From Maea johnstoni (lineage: Eukaryota > Annelida > Polychaeta > Spionida > Magelonidae): a stretch of 64,000 nt of DNA. Position numbers and translations under genes: made by a program. The stretch covers positions 18,703,289 to 18,767,288 of the forward strand of contig OZ012700.1 in assembly GCA_963942565.1 (NCBI GenBank). Reading direction: 5' to 3'. Positions 22,309-29,436 of this stretch are shown here, in pieces (the stretch's first letter is position 1; each line of letters opens with the position of its first letter). Under the pieces are notes generated by a model that saw only the letters and a program-made list of their open reading frames with translations, had not been told where the DNA came from and made no database searches.

Positions 22309-25021
22309 TTATGCCATGGAGAAAACATTCTATAATAACTAGTTCATATTTGACCTCTAGGAATGAACGGATTAAAAAGATTGCCCATAGTATATTAGCA
22401 TTCTCTATGCATATATTCTATTTCTATGTCATGAAACTAACTATAATATAAATCATTAGAAAGATAACCATTCAGAACTTGTACATCTGTTGGTGACAGG
22501 AAACGCTGGTGGTGGAAGAACAAGAACGTCGACGTACGGCCAGGATGAGGGGGGCTACTCCCCGCAGGGCAAGACAGGGTCCTACAGCAGCCCGGGAAAG
22601 AGGGGCAGTCAGGGGGGCAACAGAACATCCAGCAATAACAGCAGCAGCAGCAGCCCAGGCAAAAGAGGCACCTACAAGGTTGGTCAAAAGTATTTCAATG
22701 AAGCACAAGAAGAAGGGGTTCTTAGAAACTTAGTTGCTTAGGTGTTGGATCAGCTAATATTGCAGCAGTTTAACAAATGCGTACTTTGAGCACTCTTTGA
22801 GATAGCATTGATTAAACTGGGCATTACCGTTTGTGCAAAAATGTTTTTAGAAGATATTCATTTCATAAATCTCTTCTATTGCTAACAAACAGGGCATGAT
22901 TTTTTATATCAGGGGTTGGGGCCAAGAGTGTGGTATTGATTACATAAATACATAAATTACATGAATAATTGATATCTTTTTGGCAAGGTTCTTTTCAGTA
23001 AAAGGATATTGGTTGAGAATTTGTGATCTGAACCCACAAATCCCTTCTAAACATTTTCTAATTTATGCTTGATTCTAAAGTGATTTTTAAAAGTGATTTA
23101 GATGCAGAGGCCATTTGACTAGTAGATTTCTGTGCATTAATGGGTTGAAATGTATTTACTAAATGCAATCAAATTACCCTTATTTTTGAAGGCGAGCATG
23201 TACGAAGATGAGGACGATATGGAACCAACTGTAAGTTCCTATGGTCAAGGCCGGGCGCTACGGACAGGGAAGACACAACAGACGTACGAGGACGGAAAAC
23301 GCATCCCTAGCGGCAACTTAGGGCGTCGCCAGCAGCCGACCAGGAACACCCTGGGTTCACCCATGGGGAGCGCAGGTAGTGGCGATACCTATAACAGATA
23401 CAGCTCAAGGTATGTGAGAAAGTTGCCAGTGACTTGTGGTCAGGTGTTGGGGGTTGGGTGGGGCATGCCATGATGGCCAGGTGGTCTAAGGTGTTGCCAC
23501 TGATTTCTACCTGTCTCATACCTATAACAGACACAGATCAAGGTAACAGATACAGCTCAAGGTATGTGAGAAAGTTGCCAGTGACTTAGGTCAGGTGGGA
23601 GGGGGGGCATGCCATGATGGCCAAGTGGTCTAAGGTGTTGCCACTGATTTCTACCTGTCTCATATCTATAACAGATACAGCTCAAGGTAAGAGTACAGCT
23701 CGGGCATGTGAGAAAGATGCCAGTGACTTGGGGTCAGGTGTTGGGGTGGGGGGCGGGGGGTGGCGTCGCCAGCAGCAGAGCAAAAACACCCTGAGTTCGC
23801 CCATGGGGAGCTCGGATAGCGGTGACACCTATAACAGGTACAGCTCAAGGTAAGAGTACAGCTCGGGCATGTGAGAAAGTTGCCAGTGACTTGGGGTCAG
23901 GTGTTGGGGGTTGGGTGGGCCATGCCCTGATGGCCAAGTGGTCTAAGGTGTTGCCACTGATTGCTAGCTGTTTCTTACTCCTGCCTGGGTTCAAATTCCA
24001 GCTGGGGCGTGTGAGAAATTTGCCAGTGACTTGGGAATAGGCAGTGGTTTTCGCTAGGTACTCCGGTTTCCTCCACTACATACAACTGGCTAGTCACTAC
24101 TTGGCCTGAATACGGTATAAAAGTAAGGATAAATACTTACATAAGCATGTGAAGTTAGTGGTTTTCAATCTGAGCTGTTAGGATTTCAATTGAAGAAAAT
24201 CTATATATTGTAAAGCTCAAACCAAAACAATAGACTTTTTGGGGTCTGCCCTTTACAATCATTCACATCTGAAATGCAAACACATATAAACACATATGGA
24301 GATATCTTGATACAGAAGCTTTATTTTGAAAATTATTTCACTTATGGTTGCTTCTCCTATGTTTAAAAGAAAACTCTTCAAATACATATATTTATCAAAT
24401 ATTGCTCAATTTGATGAGTTGTCAGGCTTTGTGTACACTCTATATGGAAACAAGGTAACAAGGTCAGTTTGTACCTCAATAAATTACCTTTGTGTGTGTA
24501 AAAATCATGTTTGTCTACTTCAAATTGGGCAAACTCAATCAAGGTACTGTTTAAAATGTTATTCAAGCATTCTAACTTATCCCTTCTAATGCTGAGGCTG
24601 ACACAAAGATTTTTGGAAACCATTTAAACCCTGTCATGTTGATATTCATTGGATAGCTCTTGCTGAGTACTCTCAGATTTTTCTGTTTTTTGCATGATTT
24701 GTATTGGCCAAATTAGACACCAGCAGATTAAGGATAAAAATTGATTTTTTCCCATTTTCTTTCAGTCCTCTTATGTCCGATCCGTCCCCTACGCCCCCTC
24801 CCTATTCTGGGCGGCCCTCTCCTGCCAACAGAAACCAGCGAAGAACTCACCGCGAGAACGACAACGGTTACCATAGCAACAGCGATGGCTCCAGGGATGA
24901 GATGCCAGGGAGGGGCAAGAGTGCAGCCGCCCGGTTTTGTCACGAGTGCGGCACGAAATATCCTGTCATGTCGGCCAAGTTCTGCTGTGAATGTGGGATG
25001 AAGAGAGTATTCATAACGTGA
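4826..25021 (+). CDS. ZC2HC1A: ZC2HC1A (FAM164A) orthologue, C2HC zinc finger protein, nine exons
   Basis: The coding exons read join(4826-4841, 13174-13247, 13750-13884, 18957-19098, 20064-20212, 21769-21874, 22500-22678, 23192-23409, 24766-25021): 1275 nt, 424 residues, every junction GT-AG and phase-compatible. Finger 1 has C18, C21, H33, C37; finger 2 has C127, C130, H142, C146. The linker after finger 1 (residues 38-60, KKRK, EGTDI), the IRAARG segment with a run of six prolines before finger 2, and the C-terminal FCHECGTKYP...CCECG motif (C398, C401, C413, C416) closely match vertebrate ZC2HC1A. The protein is about 100 residues longer than the human one (325 aa as I recall), the extra being a Ser/Gly/Arg/Gln-rich stretch in exons 7-8. 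The molecular role is poorly known; zinc binding is inferred from the motifs. The first exon is the least certain part. Confidence 0.88.
4842..5537. other. ZC2HC1A intron 1, part before the LINE
   Basis: It is ordinary AT-rich intron. A TATAAAA-like word lies near 5343-5349 but with no downstream gene. The (ATC)n run at 5538-5562 marks the probable 3' end of the LINE. Confidence 0.5.
5538..9420 (-). mobile_element. Full-length jockey/CR1-like LINE with intact ORF
   Basis: An APE-type non-LTR retrotransposon lies antisense in ZC2HC1A intron 1. Its one long ORF (5787-9389) is open throughout. Read on the minus strand, a 3' UTR of about 220 bp follows the TAA stop and ends in a (TGA/ATG)n microsatellite at 5538-5562, a usual 3' terminus for such elements. 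The 5' border is unclear and set near 9420 by inspection. An 11-bp direct repeat ACAGGCGCATG at 5594-5604 and 9600-9610 could instead mark target duplications, which would shift both ends. The open ORF suggests recent activity. Confidence 0.85.
5787..9389 (-). CDS. LINE polyprotein: 2A motif, PHD finger, AP endonuclease, reverse transcriptase
   Basis: A 1200-residue ORF. In order: a hydrophobic, signal-like stretch beginning at the internal Met29 (residues 29-47); the 2A-like ribosome-skipping motif DVELNPGP (113-120); a PHD-type zinc finger (about 128-178, with CGVC, CCDSCDTW, HKPC and WICPKC); an AP-endonuclease domain (263-485, with N269, E296, GGDFN at 402-406 and H478 in ADHD); and a reverse transcriptase (about 752-1010, with FSKAFD, the SGVPQGSVLGP block and catalytic FADD at 929-932). 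The C-terminal part has the WNTLP-type tail of jockey/CR1 elements. By analogy with studied 2A-LINEs, 2A should release an N-terminal peptide of 119 residues (or about 91 from Met29) and leave the PHD-EN-RT product starting at Pro120. The start at 9389 is the first Met of the open frame; Met29 is the alternative. Confidence 0.92.
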   Translation of the reverse strand: MSTHTVSTRLSLTGRDQVSLSICFCFCTMNLLICLCLAASATAFITSCPDYSPPDRIAALTVTNGAGSAFIRPSLSKSLFMVALKRRNPSSHKAHSYTSIFYLSLVLLSESWDVELNPGPENSTIYPCGVCELPVTFSQDAICCDSCDTWSHKPCLQMSTSVFDNLANSSAVWICPKCDNPNFSAILYDMPLVSSDDNHYSILAHSAFTDMSNPGSFATPSKWSSSRSHGGHSPSSSIGSPLDASSPQHLIYQPKRNRIVDNFKVAVLNCCSIRNKVTEFATFVDVTLPDVVLGTESWLTPDIGNREIFPPGFTVFRRDRVSKEKSRGGGVFILVKQDFVCSEIQLDTNCELICVKLDLKGQQNVTVGCLYRPPWADDNYMQDFVEALKVIDPHNNGNIWIGGDFNLPHTDWVNLSVTPGNPCISQTETLIHAVNDHSLTQVIDCATRKNNLLDLFFTTRPSLVNQCGCIPPLGEADHDIVFVDLNTRATIPKKSPTTRLLYHKADWEGMAKNLNGLTLPAGDIQHKWDFLESTLQSLVKKFVPARQSRPNDQKPWVTSELKTLFHKRDRAFKRQKQTPSEKHKQQFLDLRHKAQKEERAAYRTYIDSIFDLDSGSSTAPSDKSSVLKRFWSFVKSKKKDSCGVAPLRKNGTLVSDAKGKADILNQQYSSVFASDDPQAAPSKGESPFKQMDNISITTEGVLKLLKGLNPNKASGPDKISPILLKNMADYLAQPLASLFQASLEQGKVPHQWKNALVTPIFKKGNKHDAANYRPVSLTSVCCKLLEHIVAKSVMEHLDVNNILSDSQHGFRAKRSCETQLVTFIDELQRHLAKGVQIDLAILDFSKAFDVVPHSKLLYKLDYYGIRGLPLEWIRSFLNDRVQRVAVDDKASDEAPVTSGVPQGSVLGPILFLVFINDMPECINSKCRLFADDSIVYRTITSVADSIALQKDLDSLHEWEETWGMSFNPSKCNTMNIARKTKVARTDYTLKGEVLKCVESAPYLGVTISSNLTWNHHIKTTAAKANKTLGFVKRNLKGASKKAKILAYQTLVRPKLEYCSTVWAPHHQQTINSLEMVQRRAARFVEHKYGRESVTAMLQNLCWDELIQRRIRAQVLMLYKINNALVCIPATQLIMGQYNTRSRARGGYRQIEASTDSYKYSFFPTAIRAWNTLPQDITSIQSLDGFRSALSQVTLDVSRIY
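10500..10620 (+). repeat. tRNA-like SINE head (degenerate)
   Basis: The stretch has a box A-like GGGTTAGATTGCTGG and a box B-like AAGTTCAATCCC spaced as in tRNA-derived SINEs, followed by a pyrimidine-rich tail. It cannot be folded here as a functional tRNA. It differs from the tRNA-Leu-like SINE in intron 8. Confidence 0.35.
11527..11840 (+). mobile_element. hAT-type MITE, family B
   Basis: It starts with TTTTAGCCAGCAGGG and ends with TCCTGGCTAAGAACCTG. The interior shares the family's GGACATCCC words and the ATGCCTTATTT stretch. It is more diverged than the copy at 1744. Confidence 0.65.
13174..13247 (+). CDS. ZC2HC1A: ZC2HC1A exon 2 (first half of zinc finger 1)
   Basis: The acceptor TTATATTTTGCAG precedes 13174 and the donor GTAAGT follows 13247. 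The exon encodes FRSDQPSNLSPCGICGRTF then AEDVL, giving C18 and C21 of finger 1. It starts with the last two bases of a split codon and ends in phase 0. Confidence 0.9.
13309..13518. mobile_element. MITE with about 25-bp inverted termini in intron 2
   Basis: The left end CTGTAGAATAGGAAATGATT and the right end, read inverted, CTGTAGGATAGGAAATTAAT are near-perfect inverted repeats about 210 bp apart. Dinucleotide TA next to the right end would fit a Tc1/mariner origin, but the left flank is not clear. Confidence 0.6.
13750..13884 (+). CDS. ZC2HC1A: ZC2HC1A exon 3 (end of finger 1 and basic linker)
   Basis: Phase 0 at both ends, 45 codons. It encodes ARHIPICQKTAAKKRKVF and the EGTDI block. H33 and C37 complete zinc finger 1, and the KKRK run matches vertebrate ZC2HC1A. 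Acceptor TTTACAG, donor GTAGGT. Confidence 0.93.
16305..16790. repeat. Three tandem units of about 150-175 bp
   Basis: Units begin near 16305, 16452 and 16609 with CTTCGGTAATCTCTTTCAGT-like words, carry a central CCTCCTCC...TTACTAAA block and end GATTGTTATAATTGTCTA. A further partial piece lies near 14700. Divergence is moderate. Confidence 0.7.
17218..17675. mobile_element. TTAA-flanked MITE, family F (long form)
   Basis: Ends are TTAACCCATTTATCCCTG and, inverted, TTAACCCATTATTCCCTG. The TTAA target and a CCC-starting terminus are the hallmarks of piggyBac-type elements. No transposase is encoded in the 450 bp. Confidence 0.65.
18710..18905. repeat. Degenerate tandem repeat, period about 40-45 bp
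   Basis: Four to five units built on ATGGTTGATGTTGACCTACT with variable spacers, just upstream of exon 4. Confidence 0.6.
18957..19098 (+). CDS. ZC2HC1A: ZC2HC1A exon 4 (IRAARG and polyproline segment)
   Basis: Encodes the NWRSQHADFINTIRAARG segment and ESGGPLPPPPPPTINP, a block conserved in vertebrate ZC2HC1A immediately before finger 2. Starts in phase 0 after TTTCAG and ends in phase 1 at a GTAGGA donor. Confidence 0.93.
19558..19777. mobile_element. PIF/Harbinger-type MITE, family D, 220 bp
   Basis: Inverted ends GGCCTAAAAAGAGTTGTTTG and, inverted, GGCCTAAAAAAAGAAATTGT, with TTA target duplications at 19555-19557 and 19778-19780. TWA targets and GGCC-starting termini are typical of PIF/Harbinger. 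Lies in intron 4. Confidence 0.75.
20064..20212 (+). CDS. ZC2HC1A: ZC2HC1A exon 5 (zinc finger 2)
   Basis: Begins with two bases of the split Asp codon and encodes DYVQCPYCSRRFNESAAQ then RHISFCKEQ. C127, C130, H142 and C146 form finger 2, almost identical to vertebrates. It ends KFQTRTG in phase 0 at a GTAAGT donor. The last 20 bases of this exon and its donor seed the tandem array that follows. Confidence 0.94.
20193..21215 (+). repeat. About 15-unit tandem array of the exon 5 splice-donor region
   Basis: Units of about 69-71 bp each contain the exon end and donor, in the form TTTCAG-ACAAGAACTGCT-GTAAGT, then ATGGTTGCAAAGGC and TTTCATTGCT. The first unit is the true end of exon 5. Units at about 20331, 20400, 20471, 20540 and 20611 are nearly identical and alternate in their spacers, giving a 140-bp higher-order repeat. 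Later units decay (TGAAAGT, TGCAATT, TGCAAGT donors). Many units keep both an acceptor-like TTTCAG and a donor-like GTAAGT 12 bases apart. Confidence 0.85.
21216..21768. other. Remainder of ZC2HC1A intron 5
   Basis: AT-rich intron with an imperfect GGTACTGGTAC-type palindrome near 21280-21330. No exon or clear mobile element is seen. Confidence 0.5.
21769..21874 (+). CDS. ZC2HC1A: ZC2HC1A exon 6
   Basis: Encodes YKAPRPKLKEG and a short Ala/Arg/Thr-rich stretch. The junction reads TRTG|YKAP, matching the TRTQVYKPPALK region of the vertebrate protein. Acceptor CTTTTTCAG-like, donor GTGAGG, ends in phase 1. Confidence 0.88.
21975..22312. repeat. (AAT)n/(GATAAT)n microsatellite in intron 6
   Basis: About 340 bp of AAT repeats with scattered GAT interruptions. 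It is open in one frame only because the repeat lacks stops; it is not coding. Confidence 0.95.
22500..22678 (+). CDS. ZC2HC1A: ZC2HC1A exon 7 (Ser/Gly-rich)
   Basis: Encodes a low-complexity stretch with two SPGKRG words (YSSPGKRGSQGG and SSSPGKRGTYK). It is GC-rich relative to its introns, bounded by GTGACAG and GTTGGT, and joins in frame to exons 6 and 8. The region is not conserved in vertebrates at sequence level. Confidence 0.82.
22679..23191. other. ZC2HC1A intron 7
   Basis: About 510 bp of ordinary AT-rich intron; nothing recognised. Confidence 0.5.
23192..23409 (+). CDS. ZC2HC1A: ZC2HC1A exon 8
   Basis: Encodes ASMYEDEDDMEPTVSSYG, then a Gly/Arg/Gln-rich run ending SGDTYNRYSSR, where the last codon is split. 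Starts in phase 0 after TTTTTGAAG and ends in phase 2 at GTATGT. The final bases CAGCTCAAG and the donor match SINE sequence seen at 60940 and in the following intron. A partial duplicate of this exon lies at about 23760-23851. Confidence 0.82.
23394..24085 (+). repeat. tRNA-Leu-derived SINE and tandem SINE-exon duplications in intron 8
   Basis: The most complete unit (about 23928-24085) has box A-like TGGCCAAGTGGTCTAAGG, box B-like GGGTTCAAATTCC, then a body GGCGTGTGAGAAATTTGCCA and a TTTCCTCCAC tail. This is the layout of a tRNA-derived SINE with a class II (Leu-like) tRNA head. Three or four partial units at 23410, 23560, 23690 and 23860 fuse the SINE body to copies of the end of exon 8 (ATAACAGATACAGCTCAAGG), including an 85-bp exon duplicate at 23760-23851. 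The tandem structure suggests repeated unequal exchange. Confidence 0.7.
24577..24737 (+). mobile_element. TTAA-type MITE, family A, shortened copy next to exon 9
   Basis: Starts CCCTTCTAATGCTGAGGCTG and ends with ACCAGCAGATTAAGGATAA. It matches the family at 25126 but lacks part of the centre. Its end lies only 28 bp before the exon 9 acceptor site, so the branch-point region of intron 8 is partly MITE-derived. Confidence 0.7.
24766..25021 (+). CDS. ZC2HC1A: ZC2HC1A exon 9 with stop (C-terminal Cys motif)
   Basis: After TTTCTTTCAG the exon encodes a Pro/Ser-rich start, a polar stretch, and the ending FCHECGTKYPVMSAKFCCEC GMKRVFIT, stop TGA at 25019-25021. The FCHECGTKYP and CCECG words are near-identical to the vertebrate C-terminus and look like a paired CxxC zinc site. 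Confidence 0.94.
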
Positions 25022-25125
25022 ATTTTATCTGCGGGAACCAGAGAGATAGAAGAGAGGGAGAGATGAAGTCTTAAAAGCCTTTTGATCTACCGTTCCGTTT
25101 TGCTGCTGTGCGTAGCATTTCATCT

Positions 25126-25339
25126 TTAACCCTTCCAATGCTGAGGCTACTTTCGTCCAAAGAGCAAGGATGTAAAGAGTTTTGAAAACCATCTAAACCC
25201 TGCCATGTTGGTACTCGATCATTAGATAGCGCTCACTGAGTACTCACAGACGAGTACCCATGCGCCAGGGTTTCAGTAATTTTTGAGGTTTTTTGCATCA
25301 TTTTGTATTGGCCAAATTAGCCAGCAGCATAAGGGTTAA
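25126..25339 (+). mobile_element. TTAA-flanked MITE, family A (full copy)
   Basis: Flanked by TTAA on both sides, with inverted ends CCCTTCCAATGCTGAGGCTA and, inverted, CCCTTATGCTGCTGGCTAAT. Length 214 bp. TTAA targets with CCC-starting termini fit piggyBac-type mobilisation. It lies about 100 bp after the ZC2HC1A stop, probably inside the 3' UTR. Confidence 0.8.
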
Positions 25340-25405
25340 TGGTATACAGCCCACTTCCTATGTCCTGACCAAGTCCATGTGACAAATTAGGCATGTGGAA
25401 GATAT

Positions 25406-25632
25406 TACCGTAAATCCTCGGAAATTTAGACCACCCTAGGAATTTGGACTTCTATAATAATTAATGGGAATTGCAGGCAACCCTCGATCTATTGCCAGTT
25501 TACAAAATAGGGACCTAGTTGTAAATCTTGCTGATACAGCATCAAGGTATTTCAGAAAACATGGGTCACACTTAATCCATAAAAATTGTAATTATTAAAA
25601 AGTGTCCCAAATTTCTGAGAAATTACAGTAAT
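25406..25632. mobile_element. Tc1/mariner-like MITE, family K
   Basis: Inverted ends TTACCGTAAATCCTCGGAAA and, inverted, TTACTGTAATTTCTCAGAAA, about 225 bp apart. Related copies occur at 34024-34231 and from 37617. TA at both tips suggests a TA target. Confidence 0.65.
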
Positions 25633-25688
25633 ATACTTTTTCCCCAAGGTTTCTTCCACCATTTATTGATGCTTAGTCAGCCTTAGCC

Positions 25689-26706
25689 TTAAAGGGCAAA
25701 TGCACCATCAGAAAGATTTAGGTTCAAAATGATCTTTTACATGTCACCTTTCAAATAAGACCTCCCCCGAACCTGTCCTCTTCAGCACTACTCAGTTATA
25801 GCTTACATAAGTTCAGCAAGCAACAGTCCTCAGGCAGCTATACAGGGCCTCCATGCATCCCAAGATGCACTCTGTTTTTGACACCTTCTAAGCACCAGCC
25901 TGTGTCACTAGTGCTTCAGAGATAGCAGTAGCAGAGAAGCCTGCATGGATTTCCCTTACTTGCTAATCTTTATTCCTGGCTCATCCCTGATCACAATTTT
26001 TGGAAGCAAATAAAACTTCAAGAAGTAAAACTTACATAGTATGGCAGAATTAAGCAATTCAGGAATTTGGAGGAATGGAAATATCTGACTCACCTAGGGA
26101 ACTTCTCCCTTAGACCCACATGATCCTTTACTCAATGGTGCCAGGTTCTTTACTCAAAGATAGCATCTTGATAACAGGAAGTGAAGGAATACACATACTA
26201 ATAAGTCCTACACTATTCCCATGAGTAACTGCTAACTGACACAAGTGTTGCAATTTTCTGTATGTGATTAGCACAAACTGATTTCATAGCAATTAGGAAG
26301 TAATGGTTTCTACCCAACAGTAAGCTACAAATCAAAGACAATCCACACAGTATAACTTCCAAGGATTGTTGGAATATACAATAGGAAATTGAAGAAGTTC
26401 AATCTTTGGGAATTGTGACAACTTATTGAAAATCTAAGCAGGAAAGGGGAGCCCAGCCCCCTATTACTGCTATCTCTTATGCACTAGTGATACAGGCAGG
26501 TGCTTAGAAGGTGTCCAAAACAGAGTGCATCTTGGGATGCATGGCGGCCCTGTATAGCTGCCTCAGGACTGTTGCTTGCTGAACTTCTGTAAGCTATAAC
26601 TGAGAAGTGCTCAAGAGGACAGGTTCGGGGGAGGTCTTATTTGAAAGGTGACATGTATACGCTCATTTTGAACCTAAATCATTCTGATGGTGCATTTGCC
26701 CTTTAA
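25689..26706. mobile_element. Foldback element, about 1 kb, with 250-bp inverted arms and TTAA ends
   Basis: The left arm (25689-25940) and the right arm (about 26460-26706) are inverted copies of each other with roughly 90 percent identity by eye, both containing CAGAGTGCATCTTGGGATGC and the GGTTCGGGGGAGGTC word (in opposite senses). The tips read TTAA-AGGGCAAATGCACC. The 520-bp centre is AT-rich with no coding sense. It is non-autonomous. Confidence 0.8.
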
Positions 26707-26952
26707 ATGGCAGAAAATGTGACTATAATCAAAATCCCAATCCAATCCAATGCTATCAGGGAAACAACAAAGTATGATCATTCAAGGACCAAGCTGTGAT
26801 ATCCTTTATCTGTAACATGGATATATGTCTAAGATAGATTTATTGAAATGCTTCATCTGACCAAATGACACCTGAAAATCTTATAATGGTGATATCTGGA
26901 GTCAAAATGACTTTCTAAAAAGTAGCTATTACCTTCACAAGAACAGATGATA

Positions 26953-27153
26953 CATTAAACCTTTTGATGATGAGTCTACTTTCGTCAAAGGTTCAAGAAC
27001 GCACAAGAGTATTTTGAAAGTTTTATTTATTGAAAACCTCTAGCTGAGTACTATCAGATGAGTACCCATGTGCCAGGGTTTCAGTTATTTTTTCGGCTTT
27101 TTTTCGCATCATTTTGTGTTGGCCAAAATAGCCACAATAGCATAGGGGTTGAT
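26953..27153 (+). mobile_element. TTAA-type MITE, family A (diverged)
   Basis: Shares TCTACTTTCGTC, the GATGAGTACCCATGTGCCAG core and the TTGGCCAAAATAGCCAC end with the family, with decayed tips. Confidence 0.65.
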
Positions 27154-27312
27154 AAGTTTTAGAGTTATCTGGATATTTATTCTTGTCAGACTTGACCTCA
27201 ATTCCCTGGATCTATCTTCCTGGTGTGAATACAACTCTGCATCCTCATCCTCAATAGGCTGTTGACATAGCAAGGACCATACAAAATTTACTTTTACTGT
27301 GAATTTTTTTAA

Positions 27313-27526
27313 ATAAACCCTTCTAATGCTAAGGCAACTTTTGTTCAAAGCACAAGGACGTGAAGATTTTTGAAAACCATCTAAACCCCGTCATAATGGT
27401 ATTCATTAGACAGCTCTCTATGAGTATTCTCAGATGAGTACCCATATACCAGGGTTTCAGTCATTTTCAGCTGTTTTTGCATAATTTTGCATTGGCAAAA
27501 TTAGCCACCAGCAGCACAAGGGTTAT
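27313..27526 (+). mobile_element. TTAA-type MITE, family A
   Basis: Starts TAAACCCTTCTAATGCTAAG and ends CCACCAGCAGCACAAGGGTT. The core GATGAGTACCCATATACCAG is shared with the other copies. Confidence 0.75.
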
Positions 27527-27743
27527 GCATATGAATTTATATCCTGTGTGTGTTCAATATCAGCGCTGCAGTCGCCCATAGATATGTGTAGTGAAGGAGG
27601 ATGCTCTAAATGTGATATCTTTATTGTGCCATATAGTGCCTAATACATGTACATGAGCGTAGCAACACATTATTTTGGTATCAAGTTAGATACATCATAT
27701 GCCTGGAGCTGTGTTTTCCTTGTTAAATGATTTTAAATAAGTG

Positions 27744-27956
27744 TTAACCCTTCCAATGCTGAGGCTACTTTCGTCCAAAGCGTAAAGATACAAATATTTT
27801 TGAAAAACATTTAAACCCTGTCATGTTGGTACTCAATGAAAAGCTCTCGCCGAGTACTTTCAGATGAGTACCCATTTGCCAGGGTTTCAGTCATTTTTCC
27901 GTTTTTTTGCATCATTTTGTATTGGCCAAATTAGCCACCAGCAGCATAAGGGTTAA
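27744..27956 (+). mobile_element. TTAA-flanked MITE, family A
   Basis: TTAA at 27744-27747 and 27953-27956, with CCCTTCCAATGCTGAGGCTA and GCCACCAGCAGCATAAGGG ends. Only about 220 bp downstream of the previous copy, in the same orientation. Confidence 0.8.
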
Positions 27957-28019
27957 ATGTATACAGTGGTGTCTTGAGAAAAGTAGGTCTATAGTGATGG
28001 GTGACGCAATTCGTCATTG

Positions 28020-28320
28020 TTGAGTGTGAATGTTCAGTGGTACTAGCCACAATCTATTCCTACTACATTATCTTACACCACGTTGCCCTACTAGAAGTGT
28101 TTCCATTTTAATGCCATCTTTATCACTTGTAGCTATGCAGTTGTTGATTCATAAGAATATGTTCTACCAAGATGTGTGGCCCAACCCTTTATAGTTATGT
28201 ATGAAAGTGCAGTGGTAGGCTACAATCTATTCCTATTACATAAGATTTCACTGCATTGTCCTAAAGGTGTATTCACTTTAACAATAGTTTTATCACTTAT
28301 ACAGCTCTCCAGTAGGTTAT
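28020..28320. repeat. Two-unit tandem duplication of about 175 bp
   Basis: Both units carry ACAATCTATTCCTA, then a CCCTA/CCTAAAGGTGT block and TTTATCACTT. The units start near 28030 and 28205 and are moderately diverged. Confidence 0.6.
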
Positions 28321-28603
28321 CTGTTTTATTGTTTTCTTCACTCAGACATGTGGAGAAATAAAAGCAAGACCTTGAATAGGTATGTTGATACTTCAGAAGA
28401 AGTATCAGGAATATAGTATGGGAAATGTTCAAATGCATACATATCTTAAGATAAACATATCTGAAATCATAATTTGGTCACAAAGAGCAATTATTGTATT
28501 TAAGTTAGATATTGCTTGGATTCTTTTTCAATTGTAATGCAAGTCCCAAACAATATAAGGATAGATAGATGAGCATTAGAGGTTGCTCACCTTTAACCTT
28601 ACT

Positions 28604-28833
28604 TTAACCCATTCACACTCAGAGTTTCTCTAAAAAGTATCGTCTGCTACTTTCATACTTTTGAGAATAACTTGGGAATAAAGCAAAATTTCACAAACTA
28701 TTTGAAGGAGAGTTGTTGTTTGATATCTGATCAACATATCTCCTTCAAATGTTTTCCAGAAAAGGCTTTTGTAAATAAAATATTTCCAAAATTGTCAGGC
28801 CTGTTTTGGGCTCTCTGAGTGTAAATGGGTTAA
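28604..28833. mobile_element. TTAA-flanked MITE, family F, 230 bp
   Basis: Flanked by TTAA; ends CCCATTCACACTCAGAG and, inverted, CCCATTTACACTCAGAG. The interior has a palindromic TTTGAAGGAGA/TCTCCTTCAAA pair. Several diverged relatives lie at 31322-31535, 36160-36366 and 36930-37225, and the satellite at 57.4-58.8 kb derives from the same family. Confidence 0.8.
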
Positions 28834-29125
28834 TAGAATATAAATTTGGAATAGTAGTCAAAGCAATAATGAGAATTTGTGTGATGATGATATACCAAAG
28901 AATTTTCAGGGCACCTATAGATTTCCAACAGCCTCAATTATTTAGATATTGTGATTGGAGCACATTTAGGTCCAATAAAAGAAAAAATATGCCTTATTCT
29001 TGTATATACGATTTGTCATTGAAATATATTACTTTGTCTTGAAAATATTTTATTATGGGTAATTGGGTATATCAACTGTCAGTGAATTTAGTACATGTAT
29101 TTGAATGATGTTTTTAACCTCTTCT

Positions 29126-29346
29126 ATTTAACCCATTCACGATGCCCCAAGTCCCCCTAGAAAATATTTTCTTAATCTTGGAATCATTCGATAGGAAAGC
29201 AAGAACGTGAAAAGTGTTCAATAAATGTTTTTGTACTTTCTAATAACGCGTTTATTAGAAAGATGTCCCCTTGCCTCAATTTGGCAGAAAAAATGACGGA
29301 AAACAATAATCCAAATCCAGGTGTCTTTGATCATGAATGGATTGGA
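29126..29346. mobile_element. TTAACCCATTCA-type MITE (diverged)
   Basis: Begins TTTAACCCATTCACGATGCC and ends in CATGAATGGATTGG near 29345, an imperfect inverse. The centre is an AT-rich palindrome around TTATTAGAAAG. Confidence 0.45.
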
Positions 29347-29436
29347 TAGAAGAGTTAGAGCTGGGTTGCCAATTGAAATTCAGAGGATCTAAAGAACACA
29401 GACCACTCCCCCATACCTGGCAGTTAGAGATGAGTT

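Noticed and set aside
21984-22451. 155-codon Asn/Ile-rich frame
   Set aside because: It is an (AAT)n microsatellite translated without stops.
23928-24010. Functional tRNA-Leu gene
   Set aside because: Box A and box B words are present, but the arms do not pair as a complete tRNA and the sequence continues into a SINE body; it is a tRNA-derived repeat.
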